A stretch of DNA of 23,770 nt from Pseudomonadota bacterium (GCA_023390245.1 JAEWDF010000126.1:1-23770), one strand, 5' to 3'; shown: positions 1 through 7,668, counted from the first letter of the stretch. Numbers and translations are program-made. The notes: generated by a model not told the origin, from the sequence alone.

Positions 1-1037
1 CCCGCACCGCCGCCTATGACGCCGCCGTGTCCGGCTGGTTCGCTGCTCAACTGGAAGACGCCGCCCCGGCCCGCAAGTCGATCGCCGGTTCGCTGGCCCA
101 GACCCTGCGCTATGGCGAGAATCCGCACCAGACCGGCGCCTTCTACCGCACCGGCGAGAAACGCCCGGGCGTGGCCTACGCTGCCCAGATCCAGGGCAAG
201 GAGCTGGGCTACAACAACATCGCCGACGCCGACGCCGCCTATGAGCTGGTCGCCGAGTTCGAGGCCCCGGCCTGCGTCATCGTCAAGCACGCCAACCCCT
301 GCGGCGTGGCCGTCGGCAAGGACCTGTCGGACGCCTACGCCCGCGCGCTGGAATGCGACGCCGTCTCGGCCTTCGGCGGCGTGATCGCGGTCAACCGCTC
401 GCTGAACGGCGACGACGCGCGCGCCATCACCGGAATCTTCACCGAGGTCGTCATCGCCCCCGGCGCCGACGACGAGGCCAGGGCCGTCTTCGCCGCCAAG
501 AAGAACCTGCGCCTGCTGATCACCGACGGCCTGCCCGACCCGCACGGTCCGGGCGAGGTGTTCCGCTCGGTGGCCGGCGGTTTCCTGGTCCAGTCGCGCG
601 ACCGCAGCCTGATCAAGCCGTCCGACCTGAAGATCGTCACGCGCCGCCAGCCGACGCCGACCGAAATCCAGGACATGCTGTTCGCCTTCACCGTGGCCAA
701 GCACGTCAAGTCCAACGCCATCGTCTACGCCAAGGACGGCCAGACGGCGGGCATCGGCGCCGGCCAGATGAACCGCCGCGACAGCGCCCGCATCGCCGCC
801 ATCCGCGCCAAGGAGGCGGGAGAGGCCAAGGGTCTGGCGCATTCACTGGCCGAGGGTTCGGCCTGCGCCTCGGAAGCCTTCTTCCCCTTCGCCGACGGTC
901 TGCTGGAAGCGGTCGCGGCCGGAGCCACGGCGGTGATCCAGCCGGGCGGCTCGATCCGCGACGAGGACGTCATCGCCGCCGCCGACGAGCGGGGCATCGC
1001 CATGGCCTTCACCGGCGTACGGGTGTTCCGGCACTAA
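1..1037 (+). CDS. purH: PurH, bifunctional AICAR formyltransferase/IMP cyclohydrolase (C-terminal part, 5' truncated by window)
   Basis: This enzyme carries out the last two steps of IMP synthesis: formylation of AICAR with 10-formyl-THF, then ring closure. The open frame is already running at base 3, so the N-terminal cyclohydrolase domain lies outside the window and the ATG at 27 is internal. The visible 345 residues are the transformylase domain. Family landmarks are RYGENPHQ near its beginning, the KHANPCG segment that carries the catalytic Lys-His pair, and AFFPFADGL near the end. The frame closes with TAA at 1035-1037. It converges with the ferric reductase gene across a 56-base gap that holds a weak hairpin (CCTTCCC/GGGGAGG, 1062-1078) without a T-run. 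The identification is secure, and nothing suggests damage. Confidence 0.97.
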   Translation, partial: RTAAYDAAVSGWFAAQLEDAAPARKSIAGSLAQTLRYGENPHQTGAFYRTGEKRPGVAYAAQIQGKELGYNNIADADAAYELVAEFEAPACVIVKHANPCGVAVGKDLSDAYARALECDAVSAFGGVIAVNRSLNGDDARAITGIFTEVVIAPGADDEARAVFAAKKNLRLLITDGLPDPHGPGEVFRSVAGGFLVQSRDRSLIKPSDLKIVTRRQPTPTEIQDMLFAFTVAKHVKSNAIVYAKDGQTAGIGAGQMNRRDSARIAAIRAKEAGEAKGLAHSLAEGSACASEAFFPFADGLLEAVAAGATAVIQPGGSIRDEDVIAAADERGIAMAFTGVRVFRH

Positions 1038-1093
1038 AGATCAGAGGCCTTGCGCTTCCTTCCTTCCCGCAGGGGAGGTTGGAGCGATCTTCG

Positions 1094-1903
1094 TCAGTCC
1101 TCGATGACCTCGTGCGCGCCGACGCCGCCCAAGCGCCAGTAGCCGGCGGCCTTCATCGCCCTGGGGCTGAAGCCCATCGCCAGCGCCCTGGTCCGCAGGG
1201 TCTTGGCGACGGCGGATTCGGCCGCGATCCAAACATATGCGTCGCCGCGGTCGATCTCGGCCAGGGCGGCGTTCATGGCCGCCTCCAGACCCTCGGGCCG
1301 GCCGTGCGGGCGACCGTTGCGCTCGGCCCAGACGATCGTCAGGTCCGCCGCGCTGGTCAGCGGCAGACGGCCGGCCGCATCCTCGGTCTCGATGATCGCC
1401 GTGGCCCGCGCGCCGGCCGGAAGCTCCTCCAGCCGTCGGGCGATGGCCGGCAAGGCCGTCTCGTCGCCGATCAGCACATGGTCGGAGAAGGCCGTAGGCA
1501 CCACGAATGAACCGCGCGGTCCGCCGACGCCCAGCTTCGAACCGGGCCGGGCGGCCATGGCCCAATCGGTCGCCGGCCCGCCATGACCGGTCACGAAGTC
1601 GATCGTCAGCCGGCGGTTCGCGACGTCGAAGGCGCGGGGCGTATAGTCGCGCGCCACCGGTCGAGGCTCGGGAAACACCGGCCCGTCGGGGCCGAGCGTC
1701 GGCGGCACGGGCGTCTCCCCGTCTCGGACGGGAAAGATCTTCACATGGTCATCGAAACCCAGGGAGACGAAACCCTCCAGGGCCTCGCCTTCCAGGACGA
1801 CCCGCCGCAGCGCCGAGGTCAGGTCCTCGACCGAGGCGACCGTCAGTGTACGGAACTTCAGCTCGTGCCGCACGCGACGGGGAATGCGCAGCGCCTCGCT
1901 CAT
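1094..1903 (-). CDS. Siderophore-interacting protein (YqjH/ViuB-like NADPH-dependent ferric-siderophore reductase)
   Basis: A 269-residue flavoprotein of the SIP/ViuB family, expected to reduce Fe(III)-siderophores in the cytoplasm with NADPH and FAD, releasing iron. The sequence shows an N-terminal FAD-binding barrel with RDYTPR (residues 85-90, isoalloxazine contact). After it come GHGGPATDWA and a GGPRGSF turn, then a nucleotide-binding domain opening with LIGDETALPAI. The length is normal for the family. Its ATG overlaps the stop of the upstream PadR gene (ATGA, 1900-1903), so the two are almost certainly co-transcribed and translationally coupled. In E. coli the homologous pair yqjH/yqjI encodes a ferric reductase and its nickel-responsive repressor. 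The arrangement here points to the same metal-homeostasis role (inference). Confidence 0.93.
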   Translation of the reverse strand: MSEALRIPRRVRHELKFRTLTVASVEDLTSALRRVVLEGEALEGFVSLGFDDHVKIFPVRDGETPVPPTLGPDGPVFPEPRPVARDYTPRAFDVANRRLTIDFVTGHGGPATDWAMAARPGSKLGVGGPRGSFVVPTAFSDHVLIGDETALPAIARRLEELPAGARATAIIETEDAAGRLPLTSAADLTIVWAERNGRPHGRPEGLEAAMNAALAEIDRGDAYVWIAAESAVAKTLRTRALAMGFSPRAMKAAGYWRLGGVGAHEVIED

Positions 1904-2517
1904 GCCCGCTCCACCGCCTCGGCCGCCTGATCGAGGATGTCGGCGATGGCCTGGATCTGCGCCTCGGTCAGGGCGGGGTCGCCCGCCAGTCGGCCGTGGA
2001 TGGCGGACCGCAACCGGGCGATGGCGTCCTGGATCGCCGCCGGGCGCATGGCGCGGGCGGCGAACTTGTCCATCACCGCCCGGACGGCGGCCAGGGCCTC
2101 GGCGTTTTCGGCCAGGAGCGCGCGGCCCGCCTCGGTGATCGAATACTGCTTCTTGCCGCCGTCGGCCGCCGAGTCCAGCGCGCCCATCTCCTCCAGCAGC
2201 GTCAGGCTGGGATAGATGACGCCCGGGCTGGGCGTATAGGCGCCGCCCAGCCGGGTCTCGACCGCCTTGATCAGCTCATAGCCGTGGCTGGGCTTCTCGG
2301 CGATCAGCGACAGCAAAAGCCAGCGCAGCGTGCCGTGGTCGAACAGCCGGCCGCCGCCGCGCCGTCCGTGGCCGCGTCCTTCGCCCTCGCCGCGCTCCCA
2401 ACCGCGGCCGAAGCCGCCGCGCATCCCGCGCTTGAAGCCGTGCCCGAAACCATGGCCGCGCATTTCGCCGCAGCCTTCGCGGCGGTGGTGGTGGTGATTG
2501 ATCCCCTTGGATCTCAT
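1900..2517 (-). CDS. PadR-family metal-responsive repressor (YqjI-like, His-rich N-terminus)
   Basis: A 205-residue transcription regulator. Residues 1-60 form a low-complexity His/Gly/Arg tail with HHHH at 8-11, Cys16 and further His at 22, 26, 50 and 61. A PadR winged helix follows, with SHGYELIKA and YTPSPGVIYPSL, both highly conserved in YqjI, and then a C-terminal dimerisation helix. E. coli YqjI has the same plan and loses DNA binding when nickel loads its N-terminal tail. Here the tail has many His but only one Cys. I chose the ATG at 2517 because AAAGGA (complement of 2525-2530) is 7 bases upstream of it. The ATG at 2523 is only 1 base from that site. The open frame continues upstream through the hydrolase antisense, but that is not coding. 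The gene is first in an operon with the ferric reductase and probably autoregulated by the adjacent GATATATC sites. Confidence 0.92.
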   Translation of the reverse strand: MRSKGINHHHHRREGCGEMRGHGFGHGFKRGMRGGFGRGWERGEGEGRGHGRRGGGRLFDHGTLRWLLLSLIAEKPSHGYELIKAVETRLGGAYTPSPGVIYPSLTLLEEMGALDSAADGGKKQYSITEAGRALLAENAEALAAVRAVMDKFAARAMRPAAIQDAIARLRSAIHGRLAGDPALTEAQIQAIADILDQAAEAVERA

Positions 2518-2530
2518 CGTCATGTCCTTT

Positions 2531-2564
2531 CGATATATCTGTTCATGGGCGTTTAGATATATCG
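2531..2564. promoter_or_regulatory. Probable PadR/YqjI operator: two GATATATC palindromes
   Basis: CGATATATC (2531-2539) and GATATATCG (2556-2564) form a perfect inverted repeat with a 16-base spacer. Each also contains the self-complementary octamer GATATATC, so there are two sites centred 24 bp apart. They stand out sharply from the GC-rich surroundings and fill the 2524-2574 gap between the divergent PadR and hydrolase genes. The inner edge is next to the PadR ribosome binding site. PadR proteins bind AT-rich dyads in their own promoters, so autorepression is likely. Whether the hydrolase is also controlled is inference. Confidence 0.75.
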
Positions 2565-2622
2565 AACTATCGAAATGTGCAAGGGGCTGGCGTTCGCCGG
2601 CCGAACGCGGCCTAAGTCGCGC

Positions 2623-3372
2623 ATGGATACGCTCGACGAACGCTGGGCGCGGCTGGCGCCGCACGTGATCGTGACGGGGCACGCTGACGACCGACCCCGG
2701 CCGGCGGTGCTGATCTTCCACGGCTGCGGCGGCCTGCGCGGTCATCTGCCGCGCTACGCCCAGACCGCGCGCGAGGCGGGCTGGCGGGCCTTCGTCATCG
2801 ATTCCTATGGACCGCGCGGCTGGAGCCGGGGCTTCACCCTGGCCGCCGTCTGCACCGGCCTGGCGCTGCGCGGCTATGAGCGGGCCGGAGACGTCCTTGC
2901 GGCGATCAAGGGCGTCTCGGCCCGCCCCGACGTCGATCCGCGAAGTCTCGCCCTGGCCGGCTGGAGCCACGGCGGCTGGTCGATCATGGAGATGATGAGC
3001 GCCGCGCCCGAACCGAACGCCATGAGCGTCGCCGACCCGGCCTCGGCCGACCTGTCGGGGGTGAAGGCGGTGTGGCTGGCCTATCCCTATGTCGGGCCGT
3101 TCGCCTTCAACCGTATGAAGCCCTGGCGGCATTGCCCCAAGGTTCTGGCCGTCACCTGCCGCCGCGATCACCTGACCACCGTCCGCAACGCCGAACAGGT
3201 CAACGCCATGATCCGGAACTGCGGCGCCGAGGTGGAAAGCTGGATCGCGGAAGGGACCCACGCCTTCGACGAGCCGACCAACAATGGCCCGATGCGGCAC
3301 GACCCTGCTCTGGCCGAAGAGGCCCGGGCCCGCTTCCGCGCCTTCTTGAGGGACGCCGCGCCCCACGCCTGA
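2623..3372 (+). CDS. Alpha/beta hydrolase, dienelactone hydrolase-like family
   Basis: A 249-residue cytosolic serine hydrolase of unknown substrate. A conserved HGCGG oxyanion-type turn (33-37) follows the first core strand. The nucleophile elbow GWSHGG gives Ser115, the acid is probably Asp182 in RRDH, and the base is His213 in GTHAFDEP, so the triad looks complete. Dienelactone hydrolase itself uses Cys at the nucleophile, and the Ser here fits the wider DLH-like group. I took the ATG at 2623 as start because the fold begins just after it. An in-frame ATG at 2575 would add 16 residues, and neither start has a strong Shine-Dalgarno sequence. The gene is divergent from the PadR regulator and shares its operator region. 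A link to metal or siderophore chemistry, for example ester cleavage, is possible but unproven. Confidence 0.85.
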   Translation: MDTLDERWARLAPHVIVTGHADDRPRPAVLIFHGCGGLRGHLPRYAQTAREAGWRAFVIDSYGPRGWSRGFTLAAVCTGLALRGYERAGDVLAAIKGVSARPDVDPRSLALAGWSHGGWSIMEMMSAAPEPNAMSVADPASADLSGVKAVWLAYPYVGPFAFNRMKPWRHCPKVLAVTCRRDHLTTVRNAEQVNAMIRNCGAEVESWIAEGTHAFDEPTNNGPMRHDPALAEEARARFRAFLRDAAPHA

Positions 3373-3428
3373 AAAACAATTCGAGCACGGCCTTGACGGT
3401 CGCCGCATCACGTAACAATTGAAGTTGC

Positions 3429-3932
3429 ATGAAACGCGATTCCCGTCTCTCCAACGTCCTGCACGCCCTGCTGCACATGGCCGAGCATGAGGCGCGTCGG
3501 GGAGCGCCGATGACCTCGGACCAGCTGGCCGTCTGCCTGTCCACCAATCCGGTCGTGGTGCGCCGGACCATGGCGGGCCTGCGGGAGCAGGGCCTGGTCG
3601 CCTCGGAAAAGGGCCACGGCGGCGGCTGGCGGCTGGCCCGGCCGCTGGACCAGGTGACGCTGGGCCAGGTCCACGCGGCGCTGGGCGGGACCGGCCTGAT
3701 CCCCGACGCCCCGCCGGTCGAAGCGGACGGCTGCCTGGTCGAGGCGGCGGTCAACGACGCGCTTTCCGAAACCTACGCCGCCGCCCGCGCCCTGCTGCTG
3801 GCGCGGCTGGACTCCCTCACCCTGGCCGATCTAGCGGCGGACTTCTCGCGCCGGACGGCCGCCCATCCTGAAAGGGACCGCCTGCATGCCCTCCATCACG
3901 CCCGCCGCGACGGAAAGCCCGATGCCTCATGA
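3429..3932 (+). CDS. Rrf2-family transcriptional regulator
   Basis: A 167-residue winged-helix regulator. The N-terminus RLSNVLHALLHMAEHE is the typical first helix. DQLAVCLSTNPVVVRRTMAGLREQGLV forms the recognition helices, here mentioned in two parts: DQLAVCLSTNP (31-41) and VVVRRTMAGLREQGLV (42-57). KGHGGGWRLA is the wing. The family includes IscR and NsrR, but the three clustered Cys ligands of Fe-S members are absent: only Cys36 and Cys102 are seen. It is therefore more like the YwnA-type, cluster-free group, possibly thiol-sensing. A degenerate dyad GTAAC-N7-GTTGC lies just upstream of the ATG and could be an autoregulatory site. Its 3' end overlaps the following flavoprotein gene by 47 bases, which indicates co-expression and suggests a redox-controlled pair. 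Confidence 0.88.
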   Translation: MKRDSRLSNVLHALLHMAEHEARRGAPMTSDQLAVCLSTNPVVVRRTMAGLREQGLVASEKGHGGGWRLARPLDQVTLGQVHAALGGTGLIPDAPPVEADGCLVEAAVNDALSETYAAARALLLARLDSLTLADLAADFSRRTAAHPERDRLHALHHARRDGKPDAS

Positions 3933-4833
3933 CGCCCTGATCGTCGGCGGCTCCTACGCCGGCCTGTCCGCCGCGCTCCAGCTGGTCCGCGCCCGGCGCC
4001 GGGTGCTGGTGATCGACGACGGCCGGCCGCGCAACCGCTTCGCCGCCCGCGCCCACGGAGTGCTGGCCAATGACGGCCGCCCGGGCGCCGAGATCGCCGC
4101 CGCCGCCCGCGCCCAGATCGCCGCCTATCCCACCGCCGCCTTCCGCCTGGCCGAGGCCGTGGCGGTCGAGCGGATCGAGCATGGCTTCTCGATCGCCTTC
4201 GCCGACGGAACCCGGACGCGGGGCCGCCGCCTGATCCTGGCCCACGGGGTCGAGGACGCGCCGCCCGACATTCCCGGCGTGAGGGAGCGCTGGGGCCGCA
4301 CCGCCCTGCACTGTCCCTGGTGCCACGGCTATGAGATCGGCGGCGGGCCCATCGGCGTCCTGGGCCGGGGCGAGCACGCGGTGCAGTACGCCGCGACCGT
4401 CGCCGAATGGGGCGACGTCACCCTGTTCATGGACCTGGACGCGGGCCTGTCGCCCGAGGACGCCCACCTGCTCCATCGCCGCGGCGTGACCGTGGAGCCG
4501 ACTCCGGTCGCGCGGCTGGAGGGCGACGCCCCGACCCTGACGGGCGCGCGCCTGGCGGACGGACGCTTCGTTCCGCTGAAGGCCATCTTCGTCGGCGCCG
4601 ATATCCGCGTCGCCAGCCCCTTCGCCGAAAGCCTGGGCTGCGAGATGGCCGACACGCCGATGGGCCGCGTGGTCAAGGTGGACGGGATGCAGCAGACCAG
4701 CCAGCCCGGCGTCTTCGCCGCCGGCGACCTGGCCCGCGCCGCCTCCAACATCACCCTGGCGACCGCCGACGGCATGACCGCCGGCCACGCCCTGTTCCGC
4801 TCGTTGGTGGAGGAAGAGACCGGACGCGGCTAG
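3886..4833 (+). CDS. Thioredoxin reductase-like NAD(P)/FAD-dependent oxidoreductase (CPWC motif)
   Basis: A 315-residue flavoprotein of the low-molecular-weight thioredoxin reductase fold. It has an N-terminal dinucleotide-binding motif, GGSYAG (20-25), after the first strand and a redox-active Cys pair CPWC at 143-146 followed by HGYE. The second GxGxx-type site is GVLGRGEHAVQYA, and the C-terminal FAD motif is GVFAAGDLARAASN. Classical TrxR has CATC; CPxCHGYE belongs to a sister group of pyridine-nucleotide disulfide oxidoreductases whose partners are mostly unknown. The ATG at 3886 has AAAGGGA 9 bases upstream. The ATG at 3922 starts closer to the fold and is a good alternative. It is co-transcribed with the overlapping Rrf2 gene. 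Its TAG stop interlocks with that of the convergent TM2 gene (CTAG, 4830-4833). Confidence 0.9.
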   Translation: MPSITPAATESPMPHDALIVGGSYAGLSAALQLVRARRRVLVIDDGRPRNRFAARAHGVLANDGRPGAEIAAAARAQIAAYPTAAFRLAEAVAVERIEHGFSIAFADGTRTRGRRLILAHGVEDAPPDIPGVRERWGRTALHCPWCHGYEIGGGPIGVLGRGEHAVQYAATVAEWGDVTLFMDLDAGLSPEDAHLLHRRGVTVEPTPVARLEGDAPTLTGARLADGRFVPLKAIFVGADIRVASPFAESLGCEMADTPMGRVVKVDGMQQTSQPGVFAAGDLARAASNITLATADGMTAGHALFRSLVEEETGRG

Positions 4834-5297
4834 GCCTGGGGCGAAGGCGTCGCCGCGGCCGGGCCAGCGCCGATCAGGCGCAGTTTCTGGGCCTCGTACT
4901 CGTCGTCCGAAATGGCTCCGGTGTCGCGCAGCGTCGCGAACTTGGCCAGTTCGTCCGCAGCGGACGCCGGCGTCCGAACGGACTGGTTGAGTCGGGTCAT
5001 CAGGTCGCCGTTGCGGCTCGCGACGATGCCGGGGATCAGGAACAGGTCGACCAGAAGCCAGACGCCGAGCGGCGCCAGGAACAGCAGGCCGACGCCCGCC
5101 GCGACGATCAGCAGCCACCCGAGGATGGACAGGACAAGCTGGGCGACCGCCGAACCGGTCCGGCCCAGATAGAAACGATGCCCGCCCAGCCCGCCGGTAA
5201 AGAACCAGAGCAGATAGGCGACGCCGGCGGACTTCTTGCCCGATTCGAACGCCATCAGCGCCTGGGTATCGGCGCTCAGGCCGTCTTGGTTGGTCAT
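4830..5297 (-). CDS. TM2 domain protein with C-terminal SHOCT domain
   Basis: A 155-residue inner-membrane protein of unknown function. The N-terminal third carries KKSAGVAYLLWFFTGGLGGHRFYLG, given here by its parts: KKSAGVAYLLWFF and GGLGGHRFYLGR are the first helix and polar turn of the TM2 domain. A second, longer hydrophobic stretch follows, ending LGVWLLVDLFLIPG. The C-terminus, DELAKFATLRDTGAISDDEY plus the following KLRL, is a SHOCT (short C-terminal) oligomerisation motif. The ATG at 5297 follows a GGGAGGGGG ribosome binding site. A longer in-frame start at 5330 lacks one. Its stop shares the tetramer CTAG with the convergent flavoprotein gene. TM2-SHOCT fusions are recurrent in bacteria but have no assigned role. 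Confidence 0.88.
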   Translation of the reverse strand: MTNQDGLSADTQALMAFESGKKSAGVAYLLWFFTGGLGGHRFYLGRTGSAVAQLVLSILGWLLIVAAGVGLLFLAPLGVWLLVDLFLIPGIVASRNGDLMTRLNQSVRTPASAADELAKFATLRDTGAISDDEYEAQKLRLIGAGPAAATPSPQA

Positions 5298-5376
5298 CGC
5301 CCCCTCCCGTGGAGCGACGATATCTCTCAACCTGAGCGAGTGAAGTCAAGATGACAGCAACAGGGCGTCCAGCCCC

Positions 5377-5841
5377 CTAGCCGAGCGCCGCCTCGACCGT
5401 GATCGACGCCCTCACCGAATGGGCCATCTCGCAATGCCCGTGCGCCTCGTGGTGCAGGGCGTCGAGCTCGGCCTGGTTCGGCCGGCGACCGGTAAAGGCG
5501 GTCACGGGCCGCAAGGTCACCCGGGTCAGGTAGCGCGCGCCCGTCTCGTCCCGGTCCAGCTCGCCCGAGGCCGCGTCATGATAGGAATCGACCGTCAGCC
5601 CCGCCTTGGCGGCGAAGGCCAGGAACCACAGCATGTGGCAACTGGACAGGGAGGCGATCATCGCCTCCTCCGGATCGACGGCTGAGGGGTCCGACATCGG
5701 CGGGGGCACGCTTTCCGGCGCCGAGGAGGCCGGCACGACGGCGCCGCCGTCGAAAGTCCAGCGGTGCGCGCGGCTGTAGCGCTTGTCGAGGAAGGGCTGG
5801 TCGCCCCGTTTCCATTCGATGATCGCCCCGTGCGCGCTCAT
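5377..5841 (-). CDS. OsmC family protein (peroxiredoxin-like)
   Basis: A 154-residue member of the OsmC/Ohr superfamily, small cytosolic thiol peroxidases that reduce organic hydroperoxides. Both family Cys are present: Cys68 in SLSSCHM, on the buried central helix, and Cys137 in HGHCEMAHSV. The DPEEAMIASLSSCHMLWFL segment is characteristic of this OsmC subgroup rather than of classic Ohr. The length is normal. Its ATG overlaps the stop of the upstream GNAT gene (ATGA, 5838-5841), so it is the second gene of a two-gene unit. An oxidative-stress function is inferred from the family, and no specific OxyR or OhrR site was recognised upstream. Confidence 0.92.
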   Translation of the reverse strand: MSAHGAIIEWKRGDQPFLDKRYSRAHRWTFDGGAVVPASSAPESVPPPMSDPSAVDPEEAMIASLSSCHMLWFLAFAAKAGLTVDSYHDAASGELDRDETGARYLTRVTLRPVTAFTGRRPNQAELDALHHEAHGHCEMAHSVRASITVEAALG

Positions 5842-6548
5842 GCCTCGTCTCCTTCGGGTTCGGCCAGGATGGTGTAGGTCATCCGCGCGCGGACCTCGAA
5901 TCCCAGCGTGCGGTAGAAGGCGATGGTCGCGCCGTGGTCGGCGAAGGCGTGCAGGAAGGCGGCCTCGCCCGAGGCCAGGATCTCCCCGACCACGGCCCGC
6001 GACAGCGCCGCCGCCAGCCCCTGTCCGCGATGATCGGGGTGGGTGCAGACGCCGCTCAGTTCGGTGAAGCCGTCCACGCGCAGCCGCCGCCCCGCCATGG
6101 CGATCAGTTCGCCGTCGCGCTTCACGCCAATGAAAGGCCCCAGGCGGCGTGTCTTCGACCGGAACGGACCCGGCCTGGTCAGGGTCGCCAGCGCCAGCAT
6201 CGCCGGGGCGTCCGCCTCGGTCAGAGTCTCGAACGCCGGGTCGCCGCCGCCTGGCGTCAGGGCGGCCGCCGTCATCTGCACCAGGGGAATGCGGCGCGCG
6301 ACCACGACCCCGTCCGGCAGGATGTCGACCATTGGACCGCCCTCGGCCTCCACCAGGCCCGCGCCGGGATGGCGGCGCGCCAAGTCGGACAGGGCGGCGC
6401 GGCTGGCCGGCGTCGCGTCGGCGGCGGCCAGGAAGACCCCGACCTCCGGGTCGATCCGCACGGCGCGCGCGTTGGAATCGGCCGTCGCGAACGGCGACAG
6501 GCGCGTGGTCAGGGCGTTCCAGACGGCGCGATCGAGGGGGTGGTTCAT
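5838..6548 (-). CDS. GNAT family N-acetyltransferase (FR47-like)
   Basis: A 236-residue acetyltransferase. The acetyl-CoA site is seen in the C-terminal half: FTELSGVCTHPDHRGQGLAA has the strand-4 and HRGQGLA pyrophosphate loop of GNAT motif A. FLHAFADHGATIAFYRTLGF is the following helix-strand unit, with the conserved FY-x-x-LGF. The N-terminal 120 residues are divergent, as in FR47-like proteins, and probably define the acceptor, which cannot be predicted. It is the first gene of a pair with the overlapping osmC-like gene. The start at 6548 has only a weak ribosome binding site. A 70-base gap separates it from the trpS stop, with no clear terminator. Confidence 0.88.
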   Translation of the reverse strand: MNHPLDRAVWNALTTRLSPFATADSNARAVRIDPEVGVFLAAADATPASRAALSDLARRHPGAGLVEAEGGPMVDILPDGVVVARRIPLVQMTAAALTPGGGDPAFETLTEADAPAMLALATLTRPGPFRSKTRRLGPFIGVKRDGELIAMAGRRLRVDGFTELSGVCTHPDHRGQGLAAALSRAVVGEILASGEAAFLHAFADHGATIAFYRTLGFEVRARMTYTILAEPEGDEA

Positions 6549-6618
6549 GACCGTCGATCTAGGCGCGAGAGAGCGGAAGCGGAACCGTCCGCCGCGACGC
6601 CGCGTCCGGAAACCGCCG

Positions 6619-7668
6619 TCAGGCCCGCCAGAAGCCGACGATCCGCTTGACCTCGTCCACCACCGGGTCGGCGACGGCGGCGGCGCGTTCGGCCCCGTCC
6701 TTCAGCACCCGGTCGATCTCGGCCGGATCGTCCATCAGCCGCCGCATCTCGGCCGTGACCGGCGCCAGGGACGCCACCGCCAGGTCGGCCAGCGCCGGCT
6801 TGAAGGCGCCGAAGCCCTGACCGCCGAACTGGGCGATCACCGCCTCGCGCGTCAGCCCGGCCAGGGCGGCGTAGATGGCCACCAGGTTGCGGGCCTCGGG
6901 ACGGCCTTCCAGCCCCTCGACCGTTTCCGGCAAGGGCTCGGGATCGGTCTTGGCCTTGCGGATCTTGGCGGCGATCGCGTCGGCGTCGTCGGTCAGGTTG
7001 ATGCGGCTGTTGTCCGACGGGTCCGACTTGGACATCTTGGCCGTTCCGTCGCGCAGGCTCATCACCCGCGTCGCCGGTCCCTGGATCAGCGGTTCGGGCA
7101 GAGGGAAGAAGTCTGCAACGCCGAAGTCGGTGTTGAACTTGGCGGCGATGTCGCGGGTCAGCTCCAGATGCTGCTTCTGGTCCTCGCCGACCGGGACCTC
7201 GGTGGCCTTGTAGAGCAGGATGTCGGCCGCCTGCAGCACCGGATAGGTATAGAGACCGACCGAGGCGCGCTCCTTGTGCTTGCCCGACTTCTCCTTGAAC
7301 TGGGTCATCCGGTCCAGCCAGCCCAAGCGCGCGACGCAGTTGAGAATCCAGGCCAGTTCGGCGTGGGCGCGCACGGCCGATTGCGGGAAGATGGCCGCCG
7401 TCTTCGGGTCGAGCCCCGAGGCCAGGTAGGCGGCGGCGATCTCGCGCGTCTGGGCCGTCAGCTTGTCCGGATCCTGCCACACGGTGATGGCGTGCATGTC
7501 GGCGACGAAGACGAACAGAGGCGCGCCCTGGTCCTGCAGGTCGACGAAGCGCTTGAGCGCCCCCAGGTAGTTGCCCAGGTGAAGGGCGCCGGAGGCCTGG
7601 ATGCCGGACAGGATGCGGCGCGGGCCCCCATAGGCCGGGACTGAGGGGGCCGGGGTGTGGTCGGTCAT
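6619..7668 (-). CDS. trpS: Tryptophan--tRNA ligase
   Basis: A 349-residue class I aminoacyl-tRNA synthetase that charges tRNA-Trp. The HIGH-type signature is HLGN at residues 30-33, within SGALHLGNYLGALK, and the mobile KMSKS loop is at 211-215, followed by DPSDNSRI. GLYTYPVLQAADILLYKAT is the conserved Trp-binding and dimer-interface region. Length and order are typical of bacterial TrpS. It is the last gene of the minus-strand housekeeping block after murJ, separated from it by 121 bases in which I recognise no leader peptide, attenuator or T-box. That gap suggests its own promoter or simple read-through. Confidence 0.97.
   Translation of the reverse strand: MTDHTPAPSVPAYGGPRRILSGIQASGALHLGNYLGALKRFVDLQDQGAPLFVFVADMHAITVWQDPDKLTAQTREIAAAYLASGLDPKTAAIFPQSAVRAHAELAWILNCVARLGWLDRMTQFKEKSGKHKERASVGLYTYPVLQAADILLYKATEVPVGEDQKQHLELTRDIAAKFNTDFGVADFFPLPEPLIQGPATRVMSLRDGTAKMSKSDPSDNSRINLTDDADAIAAKIRKAKTDPEPLPETVEGLEGRPEARNLVAIYAALAGLTREAVIAQFGGQGFGAFKPALADLAVASLAPVTAEMRRLMDDPAEIDRVLKDGAERAAAVADPVVDEVKRIVGFWRA

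Noticed and set aside
353..1510. 385-codon plus-strand frame crossing the purH end into the ferric reductase gene
   Set aside because: It overlaps purH in another frame and the reductase antisense. The Arg-rich translation has no family features.
2524..3411. Upstream extension of the PadR reading frame through the hydrolase antisense
   Set aside because: PadR homology begins at the His-rich tail, a good ribosome binding site precedes the ATG at 2517, and the extension would cross the operator and an intact hydrolase gene.
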